Source: Litoditis marina
Taxonomy: Eukaryota; Nematoda; Chromadorea; Rhabditida; Rhabditidae
Assembly: GCA_964036275.1 (NCBI GenBank)
Contig: CAXIWQ010000117.1
Coordinates: forward strand, 1 to 64,000
DNA: 64,000 bases
Direction: 5' to 3'
Shown: positions 51,501 to 62,792 of the stretch, in pieces
Numbering within the stretch: the first letter of the stretch is position 1
Layout: each line of letters starts with the position of its first letter
The notes under the pieces: model-generated
Databases searched by the model: none
Told to the model about the DNA's origin: nothing
What the model saw: the letters and a program-made list of their open reading frames with translations, nothing else
Position numbers and translations under genes: made by a program

Positions 51501-54500
51501 ACTTGGTAGCCGTATAAGCTTTTTTTTTGTAGCTGCAAGCCACAGAGTCAATAACCGCGTTAATTCGTACTTTCTGGTTGTGCACCACAGGAAAGATAGT
51601 TGTATTAAGTTTTTGTAGCTGGGAGCAACAGATTTGATAGCCGTATGAACTGTTCTCTGTAACTGCAAGCCAAACATTCGATAACAGCGTTAATTCGTAC
51701 TTTGTGGTTGTGCACCACAGAATAGATTGTCGTATAAGGTTTTTGTAGCTGGGAGCAACAGACTTGATAGCCGTGTAAATTTTTTTCTGTAGCTGCAAGC
51801 CAAAGAGTCGATAACCGCGTTAATTCATATTTCGTGGCTGTGCGCCACAGAATAGATAGTCGTATTACTTTCTTGTAGCTGGGAGCAACAGACTTGATAT
51901 TTGTATAAACCTTTTTTCTGTAGCTGCAAGGCAAAGAGTCAACAACCGCGTTAATTCGTCTTTTGTGGCTGTGCGCCACAGAATATTCAGTCGTATTAAG
52001 TTTTTGTAGCTGGGAGCAACAGATTTGATAGCCGTATGAACTGTTCTCTGTAACTGCAAGCCAAACATTCGATAACAGCGTTAATTCGTACTTTGTGGTT
52101 GTGCACCACAGAATAGATTGTCGTATAAGGTTTTTGTAGCTGGGAGCAACAGACTTGATAGCCGTGTAAATTTTTTTCTGTAGCTGCAAGCCAAAGAGTC
52201 GATAACCGCGTTAATTCATATTTCGTGGCTGTGCGCCACAGAATAGATAGTCGTATTAGGTTTTTGTAGCTGGCAGCAACAGACTTGATAGCCGTATGAA
52301 CTGTTTTCTGTAAATGCAAGCCAAAGAGTCGATAACCGCGTAAATTCGTATTTCGTTACGCCACAGAATAGATAGTCGTATTACTTTCTTGTAGCTGGGA
52401 GCAACAGACTTGATATTTGTATAAACCTTTTTTCTGTAGCTGCAAGGCAAAGAGTCAACAACCGCGTTAATTCGTCTTTTGTGGCTGTGCGCCACAGAAT
52501 ATTCAGTCGTATTAGGTTCTTGTAGCTGTGAGCAACACACTTGATAGCCGTATAAGCTTTTTTTCTGTAGCTGCAAGCCACAGAGTCAATAACCGCGTCA
52601 ATTCGTACTTTGTGGTTGTGCACCACAGAATAGATTGTCGTATTAGGTTTTTGTAGCTGGGAGCAACAGACTTGATAGCCGTGTAAACTTTTTTCTGTAG
52701 CTGCAAGCCAAAGAGTCGATAACCGCGTTAATTCATATTTCGTGGCTGTGCGCCACAGAATAGATAGTCGTATTAGGTTTTTGTAGCTGGGAGCAACAGA
52801 CTTGATAGCCGTATAAACTTTTTTTCTGTAGCTGCAAGGCAAAGAGTCAATAACCACGTTAATTTGTCTTTTGTGGCTGTGTGTTTGTAGCTGGGAGCAA
52901 CAGACTTGATAGCCGTATGATTTTTTTTCTGTAGCTGCAAGGCAAAGAGTCAATAACCGCGTAAATTCGTATTTTTTGGCTGTGCGCCACATAATAGATT
53001 GTCGTATTAGGTTTTTGTAGCTGGGAGCAATAGATTTGATAGCCGTATGAACTGTTCTCTGTAGCTGCAAGGCAAAGAGTCAATAACCGCGTTAATTTGT
53101 TTTTTGTGGCTGTGCGCCACAGAATATATAGTCGTCTTAGGTTCTTGTAGCTGTGAGCAACACACTTGGTAGCCGTATAAGCTTTTTTTTGTAGCTGCAA
53201 GCCACAGAGTCAATAACCGCGTTAATTCGTACATTCTGGTTGTGCACCACAGGAAAGATAGTTGTATTAAGTTTTTGTAGCTGGGAGCAACAGATTTGAT
53301 AGCCGTATGAACTGTTCCTGTAACTGCAAGCCAAAGATTCGATAACAGCGTTAATTCGTACTTTGTGGTTGTGCACCACAGAATAGATTGTCGTTTAAGG
53401 TTTTTGTAGCTGGGAGCAACAGATTTGATAGCCGTATGAACTGTTCTCTGTAACTGCAAGCCAAAGATTCGATAACCGCGTTAATTCGTATTTCGTGGCT
53501 GTGCGCCACAGAATAGATTGTCGTATTAGGTTTTTGTAGCTGGGAGCAACAGACTTGATAGCCGTATAAACTGTTTTATGTAGCTGCAAGGCAAAGAGTC
53601 AATAACCGCGTTAATTCGTATTTTGTGGCTGTGCGCCACAGAATAGATTGTCGTATTAGGTTTTTGTAGCTGGGAGCAATAGATTCGATAGCCGTATGAA
53701 CTGTTCTCTGTAGCTGCAAGGCAAAGAGTCAATAACCGCGTTAATTTGTTTTTTGTGGCTGTGCGCCACAGAATATATAGTCGTCTTAGGTTCTTGTAGC
53801 TGTGAGCAACACACTTGGTAGCCGTATAAGCTTTTTTTTGTAGCTGCAAGCCACAGAGTCAATAACCGCGTTAATTCGTACTTTGTGGTTGTGCACCACA
53901 GAATAGATTGTCGTATAAGGTTTTTGTAGCTGGGAGCAACAGACTTGATAGCCGTGTAAATTTTTTTCTGTAGCTGCAAGCCAAAGAGTCGATAACCGCG
54001 TTAATTCATATTTCGTGGCTGTGCGCCACAGAATAGATAGTCGTATTAGGTTTTTGTAGCTGGCAGCAACAGACTTGATAGCCGTATGAACTGTTTTCTG
54101 TAAATGCAAGCCAAAGAGTCGATAACCGCGTAAATTCGTATTTCGTGGCTGTGCGCCACAGAATAGATAGTCGTATTACTTTCTTGTAGCTGGGAGCAAC
54201 AGACTTGATATTTGTATAAACCTTTTTTCTGTAGCTGCAAGCCACAGAGTCAATAACCGCGTCAATTCGTACTTTGTTGCACCACAGAATAGATTGTCGT
54301 ATTAGGTTTTTGTAGCTGGGAGCAACAGACTTGATAGCCGTATAAACTTTTTTCTGTAGCCGCAAGGCAAAGAGTCAATAACCGCGTTAATTTGTCTTTT
54401 GTGGCTGTGCGCCACAGAATATTCAGTCGTATTAGGTTCTTGTAGCTGTGAGCAATACACTTGATAGCCGTATAAGCTTTTTTTTCTGTAGATGCAAGCC

Positions 54501-57500
54501 ACAGAGTCAATAACCGCGTCAATTCGTACTTTGTTGCACCACAGAATAGATTGTCGTATTAGGTTTTTGTAGCTGGGAGCAACAGACTTGATAGCCGTAT
54601 AAGCTTTTTTTCTGTAGCTGCAAGCCACAGAGTCAATAACCGCGTCAATTCGTACTTTGTGGTTGTGCATCACAGAATAGATTGTCGTATAAGGTTTTTG
54701 TAGCTGGGAGCAACAGACTTGATAGCCGTGTAAATTTTTTTCTGTAGCTGCAAGCCAAAGAGTCGATAACCGCGTTAATTCATATTTCGTGGCTGTGCGC
54801 CACAGAATAGATAGTCGTATTAGGTTTTTGTAGCTGGCAGCAACATACTTGATAGCCGTATGAACTGTTTTCTGTAAATGCAAGCCAAAGAGTCGATAAC
54901 CGCGTAAATTCGTATTTCGTTGCGCCACAGAATAGATAGTCGTATTACTTTCTTGTAGCTGGGAGCAACAGACTTGATATTTGTATAAACCTTTTTCCTG
55001 TAGCTGCAAGGCAAAGAGTCAATAACCGCGTTAATTCGTCTTTTGTGGCTGTGCGCCACAGAATATTCAGTCGTATTAGGTTCTTGTAGCTGTGAGCAAC
55101 ACACTTGATAGCCGTATAAGCTTTTTTTCTGTAGCTGCAAGCCACAGAGTCAATAACCGCGTCAATTCGTACTTTGTGGTTGTGCACCACAGAATAGATT
55201 GTCGTATTAGGTTTTTGTAGCTGGGAGCAACAGACTTGATAGCCGTGTAAACTTTTTTCTGTAGCTGCAAGCCAAAGATTCGATAACAGCGTTAATTCGT
55301 ACTTTGTGGTTGTGCACCACAGAATAGATTGTCGTATAAGGTTTTTGTAGCTGGGAGCAACAGATTTGATAGCCGTATGAACTGTTCTCTGTAACTGCAA
55401 GCCAAAGATTCGATAACCGCGTTAATTCGTATTTCGTGGCTGTGCGCCACAGAATAGATAGTCGTATTAGGTTTTTGTAGCTGGGAGCAACAGACTTGAT
55501 AGCCGTATAAACTTTTTTTCTGTAGCTGCAAGGCAAAGAGTCAATAACCGCGTTAATTTGTTTTTTGTGGCTGTGCGCCACAGAATATAAAGTCGTATTA
55601 GGTTTTTGTAGCTGGGAGCAACAGACTTGATAGCCGTATAAACTTTTTTCTGTAGCTGCAAAGCAAAGAGTCAATAACCGCGTTAATTTGTCTTTTGTGG
55701 CTGTGCGCCACAGAATATATAGTCGTCTTAGGTTCTTGTAGCTGTGAGCAACACACTTGGTAGCCGTATAAGCTTTTGTTTTGTAGCTGCAAGCCACAGA
55801 GTCAATAACCGCGTTAATTCGTACTTTCTGGTTGTGCACCACAGGAAAGATAGTTGTATTAAGTTTTTGTAGCTGGGAGCAACAGATGTGATAGCCGTAT
55901 GAACTGTTCTCTGTAACTGCAAGCCAAAGATTCGATAACAGCGTTAATTCGTACTTTGTGGTTGTGCACCACAGAATAGATTGTCGTATTAGGTTTTTGT
56001 AGCTGGCAGCAACAGACTTGATAGCCGTATGAACTGTTTTCTGTAAATGCAAGCCAAAGAGTCGATAACCGCGTAAATTCGTATTTCGTGGCTGTGCGCC
56101 ACAGAATAGATAGTCGTATTACTTTCTTGTAGCTGGGAGCAACAGACTTGATATTTGTATAAACCTTTTTTCTGTAGCTGCAAGGCAAAGAGTCAATAAC
56201 CGCGTTAATTCGTTTTTTTGTGGCTGTGCGCCACAGAATATTCAGTCGTATTAGGTTCTTGTAGCTGTGAGCAATACACTTGATAGCCGTATAAGCTTTT
56301 TTTCTGTAGCTGCAAGCCACAGAGTCAATAACCGCGTCAATTCGTACTTTGTGGTTGTGCACCACAGAATAGATTGTCGTATTAGGTTTTTGTAGCTGGG
56401 AGCAACAGACTTGATAGCCGTATAAACTTTTTTCTGTAGCTGCAAGGCAAAGAGTCAATAACCGCGTTAATTTGTCTTTTGTGGCTGTGCGCCACAGAAT
56501 ATAAAGTCGTATTAGGTTTTTGTAGCTGGGAGCAACAGACTTGATAGCCGTATAAACTTTTTTCTGTAGCTGCAAGGCAAAGAGTCAATAACCGCGTTAA
56601 TTTGTCTTTTGTGGCTGTGCGCCACAGAATATATAGTCGTCTTACGTTCTTGTAGCTGTGAGCAACACACTTGGTAGCCGTATAAGCTTTTTTTCGTAGC
56701 TGCAAGCCACAGAGTCAATAACCGCGTTAATTCGTACTTTCTGGTTGTGCACCACAGGAAAGATAGTTGTATTAAGTTTTTGTAGCTGGGAGCAACAGAT
56801 TTGATAGCCGTATGAACTGTTCTCTGTAACTGCAAGCCAAAGATTCGATAACAGCGTTAATTCGTACTTTGTGGTTGTGCACCACAGAATAGATTGTCGT
56901 ATAAGGTTTTTGTAGCTGGGAGCAACAGACTTGATAGCCGTGTAAATTTTTTTCTGTAGCTGCAAGCCAAAGAGTCGATAACCGCGTTAATTCATATTTC
57001 GTGGCTGTGCGCCACAGAATAGATAGTCGTATTAGGTTTTTGTAGCTGGCAGCAACAGACTTGATAGCCGTATGAACTGTTTTCTGTAAATGCAAGCCAA
57101 AGAGTCGATAACCGCGTAAATTCGTATTTCGTTGCGCCACAGAATATTCAGTCGTATTAGGTTCTTGTAGCTGTGAGCAACACACTTGATAGCCGTATAA
57201 GCTTTTTTTCTGTAGCTGCAAGCCACAGAGTCAATAACCGCGTCAATTCGTACTTTGTGGTTGTGCACCACAGAATAGATTGTCGTATTAGGTTTTTGTA
57301 GCTGGGAGCAACAGACTTGATAGCCGTGTAAACTTTTTTCTGTAGCTGCAAGCCAAAGAGTCGATAACCGCGTTAATTCATATTTCGTGGCTGTGCGCCA
57401 CAGAATAGATAGTCGTATTAGGTTTTTGTAGCTGGGAGCAACAGACTTGATAGCCGTATAAACTTTTTTCTGTAGCTGCAAGGCAAAGAGTCAATAACCG

Positions 57501-57818
57501 CGTTAATTTGTCTTTTGTGGCTGTGCGCCACAGAATATAAAGTCGTGATAGGTTTTTGTAGCTGGGAGCAACAGACTTGATAGCCGTGTAAACTTTTTTC
57601 TGTAGCTGCAAGCCAAAGAGTCGATAACCTCGTTAATTCATATTTCGTGGCTGTGCGCCACAGAATAGATAGTCGTATTAGGTTTTTGTAGCTGGGAGCA
57701 ACAGACTTGATAGCCGTATAAACTTTTTTTTCTGTAGCTGCAAGGCAAAGAGTCAATAACCGCGTTAATTTGTCTTTTGTGGCTGTGCGCCACAGAATAT
57801 AAAGTCGTATTAGGTTTT
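48501..57818. repeat. Satellite mosaic block H
   Basis: This stretch has the usual monomer types in irregular order. The 5-bp-deleted m8 variant (TTTGTTGCACCAC) is frequent, near 49637, 49897, 51192, 51318, 54274 and 54534. A longer deletion at about 52883 removes 27 bp and joins GGCTGTGTG to TTTGTAGCTGGG. Segments match earlier blocks (for example 50182-50640 resembles 47714-48172), and the 8-mer order reappears at 56160-57080. No single period dominates and I see no non-satellite sequence in it. Confidence 0.7.
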
Positions 57819-58593
57819 TGTAGCTGGGAGCAACAGACTTGATAGCCGTATGATTTTTTTCTGTAGCTGCAAGGCAAAGAGTCAATAACCGCGTTCATTC
57901 GTATTTTTTGGCTGTGCGCCACAGAATAGATTGTCGTATTAGGTTTTTGTAGCTGGGAGCAATAGATTCGATAGCCGTATGAACTGTTCTCTGTAGCTGC
58001 AAGGCAAAGAGTCAATAACCGCGTTAATTTGTACTTTCTGGTTGTGCACCACAGGGAAGATAGTTGTATTAAGTTTTTGTAGCTGGGAGCAACAGATTTG
58101 ATAGCCGTATGAACTGTTCTCTGTAACTGCAAGCCAAAGATTCGATAACAGCGTTAATTCGTACTTTGTGGTTGTGCACCACAGAATAGATTGTCGTATA
58201 AGGTTTTTGTAGCTGGGAGCAACAGACTTGATAGCCGTGTAAACTTTTTTCTGTAGCTGCAAGCCAAAGAGTCGATAACCGCGTTAATTTGTCTTTTGTG
58301 GCTGTGCGCCACAGAATATAAAGTCGTATTAGGTTTTTGTAGCTGGGAGCAACAGACTTGATATCCGTATGATTTTTTTTCTGTAGCTGCAAGGCAAAGA
58401 GTCAATAACCGCGTTAATTCGTCTTTTGTGGCTGTGCGCCACAGAATATTCAGTCGTATTAGGTTCTTGTAGCTGTGAGCAACACACTTGATAGCCGTAT
58501 AAGCTTTTTTTCTGTAGCTGCAAGCCACAGAGTCAATAACCGCGTCAATTCGTACTTTGTGGTTGTGCACCACAGAATAGATTGTCGTATTAG

Positions 58594-58601
58594 GTTTTTG
58601 T
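58594..58601. other. Target-site duplication, left (GTTTTTGT)
   Basis: These eight bases, the end of a gamma subunit, are repeated at 59263-59270. They represent the satellite target cut in a staggered way at insertion. Confidence 0.88.
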
Positions 58602-58627
58602 TAGGGTTGTTAATCAATTCCAAAAAT

Positions 58628-58780
58628 CAAGTCAATTCCAATTCCAATTCTTTTTCGTTTCACAAAAACCACTCAATTCCAATCCCAATTCTTTTTCCAT
58701 TCTCGAAAACCACTCAATTCCAATTCCATTTCTTTTGCAATTCTCAAAACCACTCAATTCCAATTCCAATTCTTATCAAT
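58628..58780. repeat. Left-arm ~41-bp tandem repeats in the MITE
   Basis: CCACTCAATTCC recurs at 58669, 58710 and 58750 (spacing 41 and 40 bp). Each is followed by one to three TTCCAA words and a T-rich stretch. The TCAAGTCAATTCC at about 58627 is a diverged first copy. hAT transposases commonly bind repeated subterminal motifs, so these are candidate binding sites by inference. Confidence 0.75.
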
Positions 58781-58873
58781 TCCTCGTAATCTCAGATTTT
58801 CAATTCCAATTCCATCGGAATTGATTGGAATTGATTAGAATTGACTGTGTTTCCAACTTTATGTCAGTTTTTT

Positions 58874-58890
58874 TCTTCGAAAAACGAAGA
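58874..58890. other. Short hairpin in the unique centre of the MITE
   Basis: TCTTCG (58874-58879) and CGAAGA (58885-58890) can pair around an AAAAA loop. The same sequence is present in the second MITE copy. It is the only clear structure in the unique central part. Confidence 0.5.
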
Positions 58891-59045
58891 TAAACAATGT
58901 TCACTTTGGTTCCATTGAACAAGATACATAAGGAACAATGGTAATTTAGCAATGAACAAGGAAAAGCAGCATGGAATTGCAAATAAATTCTGAATAGATT
59001 CTGGGAGAAAATCAAGTCAATTCCAATTCCAATTCCAGTTGTTTT

Positions 59046-59195
59046 GATATACAAAAAGATTGGAATTGCAATTCCAGAAATTTTTTGACATACAAAAGAA
59101 TTGGAATTGCAATTCCAACTATTTTCGACATACAAAAGAATTGGAATTGCAATTCCAATTCTTTTCGACAGACCAAAAGAATTGGAATTGCAATT
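59046..59195. repeat. Right-arm 40-bp tandem repeats in the MITE
   Basis: Four units start at 59046, 59087, 59127 and 59167 (spacing 41, 40, 40 bp). Each reads roughly GAYATACAAAAGA, then TTGGAATTGCAATTCCA, then a T-rich end. The core TGGAATTGCAATTCCA is self-complementary in the first three units. Arm repeats of the same ~40-bp length on both sides suggest a common origin or function. Confidence 0.8.
59134..59165. repeat. Perfect 32-bp palindrome in the MITE
   Basis: The half-site AAAAGAATTGGAATTG (59134-59149) is followed directly by its exact reverse complement (59150-59165), with no spacer. It could extrude as a cruciform. It sits in the third right-arm repeat and extends the shorter 16-18-bp palindromes of its neighbours. 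Confidence 0.9.
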
Positions 59196-59262
59196 ATTTT
59201 GGATGATTATCTCAATTCTATCAATTCCAATTCCAATTCCAATTCCAATTCTAACAACCCTA

Positions 59263-59270
59263 GTTTTTGT
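59263..59270. other. Target-site duplication, right (GTTTTTGT)
   Basis: Exact copy of 58594-58601. The satellite continues directly into AGCTGGGAGCAACAG. Confidence 0.88.
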
Positions 59271-59388
59271 AGCTGGGAGCAACAGACTTGATAGCCGTAT
59301 AAACTTTTTTCTGTAGCTGCAAGCCAATGAGTCGATAACCGCGTTAATTCGTATTTCGTGGCTGTGCGCCACAGAATAGATAGTCGTA

Positions 59389-62300
59389 TTAGGTTTTTGT
59401 AGCTGGGAGCAACAGACTTGATATCCGTATAAACTTTTTTCTGTAGCTGCAAGGCAAAGAGTCAATAACCGCGTTAATTTGTCTTTTGTGGCTGTGCGCC
59501 ACAGAATATAAAGTCGTATTAGGTTTTCGTAGCTGGGAGCAACAGACTTGATAGCCGTATAAACGTTTTTCTGTAGCTGCAAGGCAAAGAGTCAATAACC
59601 GCGTTAATTTGTCTTTTGTGGCTGTGCGCCACAGAATATATAGTCGTCTTAGGTTCTTGTAGCTGTGAGCAACACACTTGGTAGCTGTATAAGCTTTTTT
59701 TTTGTAGCTGCAAGCCACAGAGTCAATAATCGCGTTAATTCGTACTTTCTGGTTGTGCACCACAGGAAAGATAGTTGTATTAAGTTTTTGTAGCTGGGAG
59801 CAATAGATTTGATAGCCGTATGAACTGTTCTCTGTAACTGCAAGCCAAAGATTCGATAACAGCGTTAATTCGTACTTTGTGGTTGTGCACCACAGAATAG
59901 ATTGTCGTATAAGGCTTTTGTAGCTGGGAGCAACAGACTTGATAGCCGTGTAAACTTTTTTCTGTAGCTGCAAGCCAAAAAGTCGATAACCGCGTTAATT
60001 TGTCTTTTGTGGCTGTGCGCCACAGAATATAAAGTCGTATTAGGTTTTTGTAGCTGGGAGCAACAGACTTGATAGCCGTATGATTTTTTTTCTGTAGCTG
60101 CAAGGCAAAGAGTCAATAACCGCGTTAATTCGTATTTCGTGGCTGTGCGCCACAGAATAGATAGTCGTATTACTTTCTTGTAGCTGGGAGCAACAGACTT
60201 GATATCCGTATAAACCTTTTTTCTGTAGCTGCAAGGCAAAGAGTCAATAACCGCGTTAATTCGTCTTTTGTGGCTGTGCGCCACAGAATATTCAGTCGTA
60301 TTAGGTTCTTGTAGCTGTGAGCAACACACTTGATAGCCGTATAAGCTTTTTTTTTCTGTAGCTGCAAGCCACAGAGTCCATAACCGCGTCAATTCGTACT
60401 TTGTGGTTGTGCACCACAGAATAGATTGTCGTATTAGGTTTTTGTAGCTGGGAGCAACAGACTTGATATCCGTATAAACTTTTTTCTGTAGCTGCAAGGC
60501 AAAGAGTCAATAACCGCGTTAATTTGTCTTTTGTGGCTGTGCGCCACAGAATATAAAGTCGTATTAGGTTTTCGTAGCTGGGAGCAACAGACTTGATAGC
60601 CGTATAAACTTTTTTCTGTAGCTGCAAGGCAAAGAGTCAATAACCGCGTTAATTTGTCTTTTGTGGCTGTGCGCCACAGAATATATAGTCGTCTTAGGTT
60701 CTTGTAGCTGTGAGCAACACACTTGGTAGCTGTATAAGCTTTTTTTTTGTAGCTGCAAGCCACAGAGTCAATAATCGCGTTAATTCGTACTTTCTGGTTG
60801 TGCACCACAGGAAAGATAGTTGTATTAAGTTTTTGTAGCTGGGAGCAATAGATTTGATAGCCGTATGAACTGTTCTCTGTAACTGCAAGCCAAAGATTCG
60901 ATAACAGCGTTAATTCGTACTTTGTGGTTGTGCACCACAGAATAGATTGTCGTATAAGGCTTTTGTAGCTGGGAGCAACAGACTTGATAGCCGTGTAAAC
61001 TTTTTTCTGTAGCTGCAAGCCAAAGAGTCGATAACCGCGTCAATTCGTACTTTGTGGTTGTGCACCACAGAATAGATTGTCGTATTAGGTTTTTGTAGCT
61101 GGGAGCAACAGACTTGATATCCGTATAAACTTTTTTCTGTAGCTGCAAGGCAAAGAGTCAATAACCGCGTTAATTTGTCTTTTGTGGCTGTGCGCCACAG
61201 AATATAAAGTCGTATTAGGTTTTCGTAGCTGGGAGCAACAGACTTGATAGCCGTATAAACTTTTTTCTGTAGCTGCAAGGCAAAGAGTCAATAACCGCGT
61301 TAATTTGTCTTTTGTGGCTGTGCGCCACAGAATATATAGTCGTCTTAGGTTCTTGTAGCTGTGAGCAACACACTTGGTAGCTGTATAAGCTTTTTTTTTG
61401 TAGCTGCAAGCCACAGAGTCAATAATCGCGTTAATTCGTACTTTCTGGTTGTGCACCACAGGAAAGATAGTTGTGTTAAGTTTTTGTAGCTGGGAGCAAT
61501 AGATTTGATAGCCGTATGAACTGTTCTCTGTAACTGCAAGCCAAAGATTCGATAACAGCGTTAATTCGTACTTTGTGGTTGTGCACCACAGAATAGATTG
61601 TCGTATAAGGCTTTTGTAGCTGGGAGCAACAGACTTGATAGCCGTGTAAACTTTTTTCTGTAGCTGCAAGCCAAAGAGTCGATAACCGCGTTAATTTGTC
61701 TTTTGTGGCTGTGCGCCACAGAATATAAAGTCGTCTTAGGTTTTTGTAGCTGGGAGCAACAGACTTGATAGCCGTATGATTTTTTTTCTGTAGCTGCAAG
61801 GCAAAGAGTCAATAACCGCGTTAATTCGTATTTCGTGGCTGTGCGCCACAGAATAGATAGTCGTATTACTTTCTTGTAGCTGGGAGCAACAGACTTGATA
61901 TCCGTATAAACCTTTTTTCTGTAGCTGCAAGGCAAAGAGTCAATAACCGCGTTAATTCGTCTTTTGTGGCTGTGCGCCACAGAATATTCAGTCGTATTAG
62001 GTTCTTGTAGCTGTGAGCAACACACTTGATAGCCGTATAAGCTTTTTTTTTCTGTAGCTGCAAGCCACAGAGTCCATAACCGCGTCAATTCGTACTTTGT
62101 GGTTGTGCACCACAGAATAGATTGTCGTATTAGGTTTTTGTAGCTGGGAGCAACAGACTTGATAGCCGTATAAACTTTTTTCTGTAGCTGCAAGCCAATG
62201 AGTCGATAACCGCGTTAATTCGTATTTCGTGGCTGTGCGCCACAGAATAGATAGTCGTATTAGGTTTTTGTAGCTGGGAGCAACAGACTTGATATCCGTA

Positions 62301-62523
62301 TAAACCTTTTTTCTGTAGCTGCAAGGCAAAGAGTCAATAACCGCGTTAATTCGTCTTTTGTGGCTGTGCGCCACAGAATATTCAGTCGTATTAGGTTCTT
62401 GTAGCTGTGAGCAACACACTTGATAGCCGTATAAGCTTTTTTTTTCTGTAGCTGCAAGCCACAGAGTCCATAACCGCGTCAATTCGTACTTTGTGGTTGT
62501 GCACCACAGAATAGATTGTCGTA
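59389..62523. repeat. Alternating 5-monomer (651-bp) and 3-monomer (394-bp) satellite modules
   Basis: Equivalent points define modules 59389-60039 (651 bp), 60040-60433 (394), 60434-61084 (651), 61085-61735 (651), 61736-62129 (394) and 62130-62523 (394). The order is 5-3-5-5-3-3 monomers. The 5-mer is m1-m2-m3-m4 plus one m1- or m8-like monomer, and the 3-mer is m6-like, m7, m8. One 5-mer plus one 3-mer equals the basic 8-mer length (1,045 bp). Shared private words are AGGTTTTCGTAGC, GTAGCTGTATAAGC and GAGTCCATAACC. Confidence 0.75.
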
Positions 62524-62792
62524 TTAGGTTTTTGTAGCTGGGAGCAACAGACTTGATAGCCGTATAAACTTTTTTCTGTAGCTGCAAGCCAATGAGTCGA
62601 TAACCGCGTTAATTCGTATTTCGTGGCTGTGCGCCACAGAATAGATAGTCGTATTAGGTTTTTGTAGCTGGGAGCAACAGACTTGATAGCCGTATAAACT
62701 TTTTTCTGTAGCTGCAAGGCAAAGAGTCAATAACCGCGTTAATTTGTCTTTTGTGGCTGTGCGCCACAGAATATATAGTCGTCTTAGGTTCT

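Larger units (their letters stand above)
58602..59262. mobile_element. 661-bp hAT-like non-autonomous DNA transposon (MITE), complete copy
   Basis: The element has perfect 11-bp terminal inverted repeats (TAGGGTTGTTA at 58602-58612 and its complement at 59252-59262). It is flanked by an 8-bp target duplication, GTTTTTGT. Removing the element and one duplicate restores the satellite word TTAGGTTTTTGTAGCTGGG exactly. An 8-bp duplication with ends starting YAGGG is the classical signature of the hAT superfamily. The interior is A/T-rich, with ~40-bp tandem repeats containing AATTGGAATTG or CAATTCC in both arms and about 235 bp of unique sequence (58801-59035) between them. There is no transposase or other plausible reading frame, so mobility would have needed an enzyme encoded elsewhere. 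Confidence 0.88.
57819..62792. repeat. ~4.97-kb duplicated segment, copy 1 (contains the MITE)
   Basis: Positions 57819-59024 match 62793-64000 almost base for base with an offset of 4,974-4,976 bp. The match includes private words (GCGTTCATTCG, ACCACAGGGAAGATAG) and the MITE at the same site. Differences seen are AGCTGGGAGC against AGCTGGGGAGC, one extra T near 63345, GAGTCAATA against GAGGCAATA near 63375, and one fewer T inside the MITE. If the duplication is a simple tandem, this copy ends where copy 2 begins, near 62792. Confidence 0.75.

Noticed and set aside
58800..59582. 260-codon minus-strand frame through the MITE, and 104- and 120-codon plus-strand frames at 58475 and 63451
   Set aside because: They run from satellite into low-complexity AATTGGAATTG repeats (translating to NSNS, IPIP or GIGI runs). 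No transposase motif is present and the frames cross the element boundary.
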